Origin: Candidatus Thorarchaeota archaeon
GTDB lineage: Archaea; Asgardarchaeota; Thorarchaeia; Thorarchaeales; Thorarchaeaceae
Direction of reading: 5' to 3'
Assembly (NCBI GenBank): GCA_008080745.1
Contig: SHMX01000001.1
Location: forward strand, 372,617 to 436,616
DNA length: 64,000 bases
This document shows, piece after piece, positions 59,540-64,000 of the stretch. The stretch's first letter is position 1; each line of letters begins with the position of its first letter. The notes under the pieces are model-generated. The model ran no database searches and was not told the origin of the DNA. It saw only the letters and a list, made by a program, of their open reading frames with translations. The position numbers and the translations under genes are program-made.

Positions 59540-61096
59540 TTGACACGAGATACAGATCGGGAAACTTGTAAGATATGTAGAGATGCGAGAGCTACACATC
59601 TCTGTCAAGGTTGTGGCGAACTACTTTGTTTGGAATGTCAAGGAACTAGATCTAGTGTGTTCTATGTCTGTAACGAATGTCATCATGTTCTTGGAACCCC
59701 CCAACCAGGCGAATCTTTTGAGAAATGTCCAGAGTGCGATTCTGACGATCTTGGTGAAGGAAAACGAGTCGAAAACATATGTCCTCGCTGTCATTCCACA
59801 GAAACAATTGTTCTTGAAGAAAAGAGGAGAACTTTGACAATGAATATGCGTCATGCGATACAGAGTTTATCCTATGGCCATACTAAACTTCGAGAGTTCC
59901 AAAGTAGATTTACAAGTGCAAAAAGACTGCTTGTATCACTAAGGATGGCTAATTTCCTTCATTATCATTGGCTAGAGAGCAAGATAGAAGATATGCAAGA
60001 AGAAATCCCAGCAGTTAAAACTAGAATTGCTAGTCAAGCAGAGATAGTTGCGAAACAGATCGCGGCAGAAACGAAGGGTCTAATGGATTATAATGACTGG
60101 GAGCCGTCACAGTTTCCTTTCATCGAAGGAGTAACCAATAGGGTAAATGAGCTTGGAAAACAATACAGAAGAAATGTTGATGAGTCGCTTCAACGAATAT
60201 TATTGAAAATAGAAGAATTAGAAAAACAACTAGATGGATTGAATTATTATAGAAATGAATTTAGCGATTTTTATGAATATGCTGAGCTATCAGTAAATGA
60301 ATTACCAGTTTGTGCGTTTCCTGATGTAAAACTAACAGGAAGCGACTTCATAAAAGCAGACAAGTCTACTGGTACCCTTTTTATCACAAACAAGCGTGTT
60401 GTCTTCATAGCTGAAACTGGAATAGTGAGAAAAAAGACCGATATTGTATTTGATTATCCTCTAATCTACCTGAATTCAATAGGAGAGGATGGAAGGATAC
60501 GAAAGAGAGTTGTACTAAAATTCAAACAGGGAGAGGTCAAAATAACATGCTGTGAGCAAACTGAGCGGGTGTTACCAGACTATATCGAGATTGCTAGAAA
60601 ATTCGATAAATATATCCAAACCGATCTCCAAAGAGTCAGAAAACTTGAGCAGGGAGACTTGAATATTAGTGAGGTCAGAATGAAAATTGAGAACCTTGTC
60701 TACTCGCTCTTAGCACCAACCAGAGCAATGCGAGATACAAAACAATCAGAACGCCGGTCTTCCGAATACACTAGACCATGGGATACAGGAAGAATTGTCA
60801 ACCCTTCAGGATATGACAGGCAGCCAAGAAGAAACTTTAGAGACCATCTTGAAGGAACCATTAGTAGGGGCAGTCAGGATGCAACACAGTATCGAAGAAA
60901 CCCCGAAATCAGAGGATTAGAACGGGAACTCCATAATCTAGAGAATGCCATGAGGAATATGGTTCATCTTTTCAGAGATGGAAGAATGGTCCCAGAAGAG
61001 TTCATCCGGAGATACAAGAGTTTGATGAGGGACTCTTTCTTTACCAAGAAGCGAATTAGCGATATTACCAGAGAAACTCAAGATTTCCGATGGTGA
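59540..61096 (+). CDS. B-box zinc finger / coiled-coil / PH-like protein (ESCRT neighbour)
   Basis: A 518-residue protein with a mixed eukaryote-like architecture. The N-terminus is a B-box-type finger (CKICRDARATHLCQGCGELL, CLEC, VCNECHH), followed by two zinc-ribbon-like pairs (CPECDSDDLG, CPRCHSTE). A long helical region (95-250) suggests a coiled coil. Residues about 260-360 show a PH/GRAM pattern (GTLFITNKRVVFIAETG, VVLKFKQGEVKITCC). The C-terminus (470-515) has a SHOCT-like helix pair. B-box plus coiled coil is the core layout of TRIM proteins; no RING is seen. TTG 59540 has GGAGG 8 bp upstream. Being next to ESCRT genes, it may be an adaptor; this is inference. Confidence 0.7.
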   Translation: MTRDTDRETCKICRDARATHLCQGCGELLCLECQGTRSSVFYVCNECHHVLGTPQPGESFEKCPECDSDDLGEGKRVENICPRCHSTETIVLEEKRRTLTMNMRHAIQSLSYGHTKLREFQSRFTSAKRLLVSLRMANFLHYHWLESKIEDMQEEIPAVKTRIASQAEIVAKQIAAETKGLMDYNDWEPSQFPFIEGVTNRVNELGKQYRRNVDESLQRILLKIEELEKQLDGLNYYRNEFSDFYEYAELSVNELPVCAFPDVKLTGSDFIKADKSTGTLFITNKRVVFIAETGIVRKKTDIVFDYPLIYLNSIGEDGRIRKRVVLKFKQGEVKITCCEQTERVLPDYIEIARKFDKYIQTDLQRVRKLEQGDLNISEVRMKIENLVYSLLAPTRAMRDTKQSERRSSEYTRPWDTGRIVNPSGYDRQPRRNFRDHLEGTISRGSQDATQYRRNPEIRGLERELHNLENAMRNMVHLFRDGRMVPEEFIRRYKSLMRDSFFTKKRISDITRETQDFRW

Positions 61097-61738
61097 TTAC
61101 ATCCCAAGTTCTTTCTCTAGCGATTTAATCTCGTCTTCTAATTCTTCTGTTTCCGAAACTGGGCCTGCTGGAGCCGCTTCAGCAACTCCCGCTTCACGAT
61201 CAATTTCAGCCATTGCTGCTGTGAGGTCATCAGTAGTAACTCGACTTTCACCTGTCGAATCAAATGCTTCTTCAGTGATACTGCTCTCTATCTCAAATTC
61301 TTCCAGTCTTCGAGATATTTCATCTATGTTCTCAACAACCTTCGTAGCGTCAGTAGAGTCACCAAGAAGACCTAATATTTTGGATACACGTTCTACAATC
61401 TTGGTTGCTTGTGCAGTGGTCTGTGCACGAGTCACATGTGCAAGTATCTTTAGAAGCTGTAATCGAGACCTATCGATAGATAAAGCATATCTTCTGAAAC
61501 GAACCATCTCTGTTGCATACATTCGATAGGCATCAGTACGTCCCTCTTTCCGAGCACGGACAGCACGAGCCTTAACATCGCGTTCTTCTTTTTCCAATTT
61601 GTTGCGTTGGCGTTCCAGTTGTTTTGTCATGATACGTAGCTGACTTGTTACTTCTGCAATGTCGGGTTTCTTTCGACCCCATGAAAATGCCTTTTTTAAC
61701 GCATCCAAGAATATCACCATCGGGAAGGTATCTTCCAT
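61097..61738 (-). CDS. ESCRT-III (Snf7/CHMP-family) protein
   Basis: A 213-residue Snf7-domain protein. The basic alpha-1 region (LDALKKAFSWGRKKPDIAEV) and long helices (LRIMTKQLERQRNKLEKEER, KEGRTDAYRMYATEMVRFRR) are followed by an acidic second half with a C-terminal helix (TEELEDEIKSLEKELGM), a likely MIT-interacting motif for the adjacent Vps4. It would polymerise to cut membranes. The open frame starts at 61804, but that part contains a TATA-like element. ATG 61738 or 61720 is preferred. The stop abuts that of the B-box gene. Confidence 0.88.
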   Translation of the reverse strand: MEDTFPMVIFLDALKKAFSWGRKKPDIAEVTSQLRIMTKQLERQRNKLEKEERDVKARAVRARKEGRTDAYRMYATEMVRFRRYALSIDRSRLQLLKILAHVTRAQTTAQATKIVERVSKILGLLGDSTDATKVVENIDEISRRLEEFEIESSITEEAFDSTGESRVTTDDLTAAMAEIDREAGVAEAAPAGPVSETEELEDEIKSLEKELGM

Positions 61739-61852
61739 CCAAAGGTATGAGGCAGTGCGTTTAAACCTTCGCAGAGAGGAGTATGATAAAGCAATTACAC
61801 TCATAACACGGAAGGTTTTAACCTGTTCAGAGCTTTGAAGTAGTGAGTAATC
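61739..61852. promoter_or_regulatory. Divergent promoter between ESCRT-III and Vps4
   Basis: About 110 bp separate the two starts. On the minus strand CTTTATCATA (near 61782-61793) is TATA-like. A 5+2+5 inverted repeat AGGTT-TT-AACCT (61813-61824) lies on the vps4 side. Both genes are probably co-regulated from here. Confidence 0.4.
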
Positions 61853-63079
61853 ATGTCAGGAAGTGGTGGCGATCGAGTCGACAGGGGTCTCAAGGCCCTG
61901 CTTGATAAAGCGATAGAGCTTGACAGGCGAGGAATGAATAAAGAAGCATGTGAGTATTATCTAAAATCCAGTAAGATTCTACTTAAATTATCAAATTCAG
62001 CATCGCTTCCGTCCATTCGAAAACACTACTTTGATCGAGCTCAAGAGTGCGTCGATAGAGTACGATATCTGACAGGTATTAAAAAGAAATCAAGAGGGCC
62101 AGTAGAAGGATTGAGTACTATCCCCGCCTCCGAATCCAGCTCAACAAGCTCAAGGCCTGCTGAAACGGAAGAACCAGAGAAGGAAGAGGACACTGATACT
62201 CGACGCCTCCAAGAAATGATTGCAGATACAATAATCACCGAACGCCCGGATATCAAGATGACCGAGATAGCAGGATTAGAAGATGCAAAACAAGCAATAC
62301 AAGACGCAATAATTGCCCCAGCCAAGCATCCAGAATTGTTCAAAGGCAAGTCTCGCCAACCTTGGAGAGGTATCCTTTTCTATGGACCTGCAGGATGTGG
62401 GAAAACTCTTATCGCTAAAGCAGTAGCAGCAGAGGTCAATGCAACATTCTTCAACGTTTCAGCAGCAAATATTGTTAGTAAATGGCTTGGAGAATCAGAG
62501 CGATTGATCATGACACTCTTTGATCTTGCAAGAAAGAATCAACCTGCCATTATATTTATGGATGAGTTGGATTCAGTTGGAGTAGCTAGGTCGGGAGATG
62601 ATGTAGGTGGAGAACGCCGGTTGAAGACACAATTGCTAACTGAACTTCAAGGTCTTGCTAGCAAACAGGAAGATCGGATTACTGTTATTGGTGCAACTAA
62701 TCTGCCTTGGGAAATTGATTTTGCGCTTAGATCCCGTTTTGAGAAACGGATTCATGTACCATTACCAGACAAAGAGGCAAGAACCGAGATATTTAGGATA
62801 CATATGGAAGAGATAGAAATTGGATCTGATGTTGATTTTGAAGAGCTAGCTGATTTGAGTGAGGGTTATAGTGGCAGAGATATCAGCGTTGTATGTAGAG
62901 AGGCAGCTATGGAACCAATAAGAGACCTTCAAAAAACAGGCCGGATGGATGAAGAAGGGGAGATTCTAGCCCTTAGACCAGTATCACGGGAAGACTTTCT
63001 ACAAGCTATTGATAATATCAGACCCGCAACGTCTCCAGAGGATATTAAGAAATACATTGACTGGGCGGAGGGCTCCTAA
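61853..63079 (+). CDS. vps4: Vps4-like AAA ATPase with MIT domain
   Basis: A 408-residue protein. Residues 10-75 form an MIT three-helix bundle (RGLKALLDKAIELDRRGMNK, EACEYYLKSSKILLKL). A Ser/Glu-rich linker (76-118) leads to the AAA core: Walker A GPAGCGKT (178-185), Walker B IIFMDELD (233-240), and arginine fingers in FALRSRFEKR. The Vps4-type C-terminal helix follows (EDFLQAIDNIRPATSPEDIK, YIDWAEGS). It disassembles ESCRT-III polymers. ATG 61853 has GTGAG 5 bp upstream. It is followed after 3 bp by the Vps25-like gene, so the two form an operon. Confidence 0.95.
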   Translation: MSGSGGDRVDRGLKALLDKAIELDRRGMNKEACEYYLKSSKILLKLSNSASLPSIRKHYFDRAQECVDRVRYLTGIKKKSRGPVEGLSTIPASESSSTSSRPAETEEPEKEEDTDTRRLQEMIADTIITERPDIKMTEIAGLEDAKQAIQDAIIAPAKHPELFKGKSRQPWRGILFYGPAGCGKTLIAKAVAAEVNATFFNVSAANIVSKWLGESERLIMTLFDLARKNQPAIIFMDELDSVGVARSGDDVGGERRLKTQLLTELQGLASKQEDRITVIGATNLPWEIDFALRSRFEKRIHVPLPDKEARTEIFRIHMEEIEIGSDVDFEELADLSEGYSGRDISVVCREAAMEPIRDLQKTGRMDEEGEILALRPVSREDFLQAIDNIRPATSPEDIKKYIDWAEGS

Positions 63080-63082
63080 ATC

Positions 63083-63805
63083 GTGAGTACACGAGAACGG
63101 TCACGTAAGACGGAAGAAAAGACTAAATCAAAGACGGTAGAGAAAAAATCTGATAGTTCTGAGAAGAGCAAAAGTAAGCAAAGTGAAAGCTTGAGATCTT
63201 CAAGACCCACAGAAATTGAAAAACTAACGTCTATTTCTTCCTCCGAAACTCAACAGGCTATTAGTGAGGAAACTACGGAGGTTGATCAAGCTCTTGAAAT
63301 ACTACTCCCAATTTGGGGAGACAGAAATGAGAGTGAGTGGATGTACCACGTCCCAGAAAGAAAAGAGGATAGGGGAATGTGGGCACAGGAATGGGCTGAC
63401 TTTCTGCTTGAATGGACGCAAAATAAAGTCGTTCATGTCATTTCTGTAACGATGTTCATCAAGGAGGCACCATTCAATGATATCCTGGGTAAGTCAGATG
63501 CCTTCAAAATGATTGGAGATGCATTGGTAGATAAGGAAATGGCGGATTGGACCAGTCGAAAGAAACGGCAACTCCGAGTGTATTGGAGACCTCTAGAGGA
63601 ATGGGCAGATATTATTTATCAGTGGGCATTAGATACGGGACATACAAGGCTTGATGTCAAGTCAATCATGATTCAAGAGGCGGATCAAGATTTTGCATCA
63701 CTTCCTGAGAAGGACCTTCATATTGTTATCGAGCTCATGGTGGAAAAAGAATTAGCAGAATGGGTAGACAAGAAGAGAGGAGCAATCAAAGTAAATATCA
63801 TCTAG
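63083..63805 (+). CDS. vps25: ESCRT-II subunit Vps25-like protein
   Basis: A 240-residue protein. The first ~65 residues are a Lys/Ser/Glu-rich disordered tail. Two winged helices follow (about 68-155 and 160-240). The segment LRVYWRPLEEWADIIYQWAL matches eukaryotic Vps25 (LIMWRRPEEWGKLIYQWV) closely, and WAQEWADFLLEWTQ corresponds to its first-domain helix. Vps25 links ESCRT-II to ESCRT-III. GTG 63083 has GGAGGG about 10 bp upstream. It is in an operon with vps4 and converges on the EAP30-like gene, 16 bp away. Confidence 0.9.
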   Translation: MSTRERSRKTEEKTKSKTVEKKSDSSEKSKSKQSESLRSSRPTEIEKLTSISSSETQQAISEETTEVDQALEILLPIWGDRNESEWMYHVPERKEDRGMWAQEWADFLLEWTQNKVVHVISVTMFIKEAPFNDILGKSDAFKMIGDALVDKEMADWTSRKKRQLRVYWRPLEEWADIIYQWALDTGHTRLDVKSIMIQEADQDFASLPEKDLHIVIELMVEKELAEWVDKKRGAIKVNII

Positions 63806-63821
63806 GCAACGCTCGCAATTC

Positions 63822-64000
63822 CTATGCAGATGGAATCTGAGTGTTGTCTGATTCTTCTCTAGAACGGAGACCAGGGAACCAGTATCTGCCACCTGTAGAA
63901 AATCTACGATCTGCTACAGCCATACCAGCATCAACTAAACTGCTTAACACCTGTCTAGCATGATCTTCTGACCACTTCAGACGCATCATAATTTCCTCAA
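63822..64000 (-). CDS. ESCRT-II EAP30 (Vps22/SNF8)-like subunit, C-terminal fragment
   Basis: 58 codons before the stop are visible; the gene continues beyond the right edge. The segment LKWSEDHARQVLSSLVDAGM followed by GRYWFPGL matches the last winged helix of eukaryotic SNF8/Vps22 (SWSEERARHALEHLLKEGL, then YWLPAL). The short tail (RSREESDNTQIPSA) is not conserved. With the Vps25-like protein it would make up an ESCRT-II complex. Whether it corresponds to Vps22 or Vps36 is not resolved from the fragment. Confidence 0.82.
   Translation of the reverse strand, partial: EEIMMRLKWSEDHARQVLSSLVDAGMAVADRRFSTGGRYWFPGLRSREESDNTQIPSA

Noticed and set aside
1-64000. CRISPR arrays, insertion sequences, prophage or integrase genes
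   Set aside because: None seen: no regularly spaced repeats, transposase motifs or integrase genes were found by eye.

Overview
The window is most probably from an Asgard archaeon; the overall gene set would suit a Thorarchaeota-like lineage, but that rank is inference. The archaeal core is clear: transcription factor B, aIF5A, ribosomal protein eL13, class I lysyl-tRNA synthetase, a Nob1-type rRNA nuclease, a PAC2 protein and a UbiA-type ether-lipid enzyme. The Asgard signal comes from eukaryote-like trafficking genes. At the right edge lie a MIT-AAA ATPase (Vps4), an ESCRT-III/Snf7 protein, a Vps25-like ESCRT-II subunit and the C-terminus of an EAP30 (Vps22)-type subunit. Elsewhere there are Bet3/TRAPP-like and roadblock proteins, a longin-like protein, a degenerate Ras-like GTPase and a Yip1 protein. 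AT-rich DNA, short intergenic spaces, GTG/TTG starts with GAGGTG-type ribosome binding sites, and TATA boxes close to leaderless starts fit archaeal gene structure.

Layout. 1-6.8 kb: a CDP-alcohol phosphatidyltransferase (cut by the edge), LysRS, a MacB-like ABC ATPase/permease pair, a membrane-tethered winged-helix regulator and a divergent membrane protein with a palindromic operator. 6.8-11.9 kb: a trafficking-fold cluster with a V4R protein and two copies of a [roadblock-winged helix protein + Bet3/TRAPP-like protein] module, separated by two small membrane proteins. 11.9-30.4 kb: mostly housekeeping genes, namely a PfkB kinase downstream of eL13, DUF72, glutamine synthetase, aminotransferase, PAC2, an orphan 2-oxoacid oxidoreductase gamma subunit, methyltransferase, flavin and Gfo/Idh oxidoreductases, a TPR protein, YjbQ, Nob1, NAD kinase, aIF5A, Lrp, a DEDD exonuclease, a CruF-like membrane protein and FdhD. 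30.4-41.5 kb: an interrupted tRNA-Leu, a PH-like protein, pirin, secreted/membrane proteins, an exported subtilase behind about 0.8 kb of non-coding DNA, a UMF1-type transporter, a winged helix-TPR protein and tRNA-His. 41.5-54.3 kb: the degenerate GTPase, MfnA, TraB, HypB with ECF-S-like membrane proteins, Yip1, UbiA, a coupled operon ending in a TRM11-like methyltransferase, the longin-like protein and TFB. 54.7-59.4 kb: ArgRS and a TldD/PmbA pair. 59.5-64 kb: the ESCRT locus, headed by a B-box/coiled-coil/PH-like protein.

How the genes work together. The ESCRT block supplies an ESCRT-III filament protein, its disassembly ATPase and two ESCRT-II subunits, so it encodes a membrane-remodelling machine. 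The zinc-finger/coiled-coil/PH-like protein beside it is a candidate adaptor. The paired roadblock + Bet3-like genes look like small TRAPP-type assemblies, because both folds occur together in eukaryotic tethering complexes or small-GTPase regulators. No CRISPR array, insertion sequence or prophage was seen. All functional calls are from reading motifs by eye; no database search was run.
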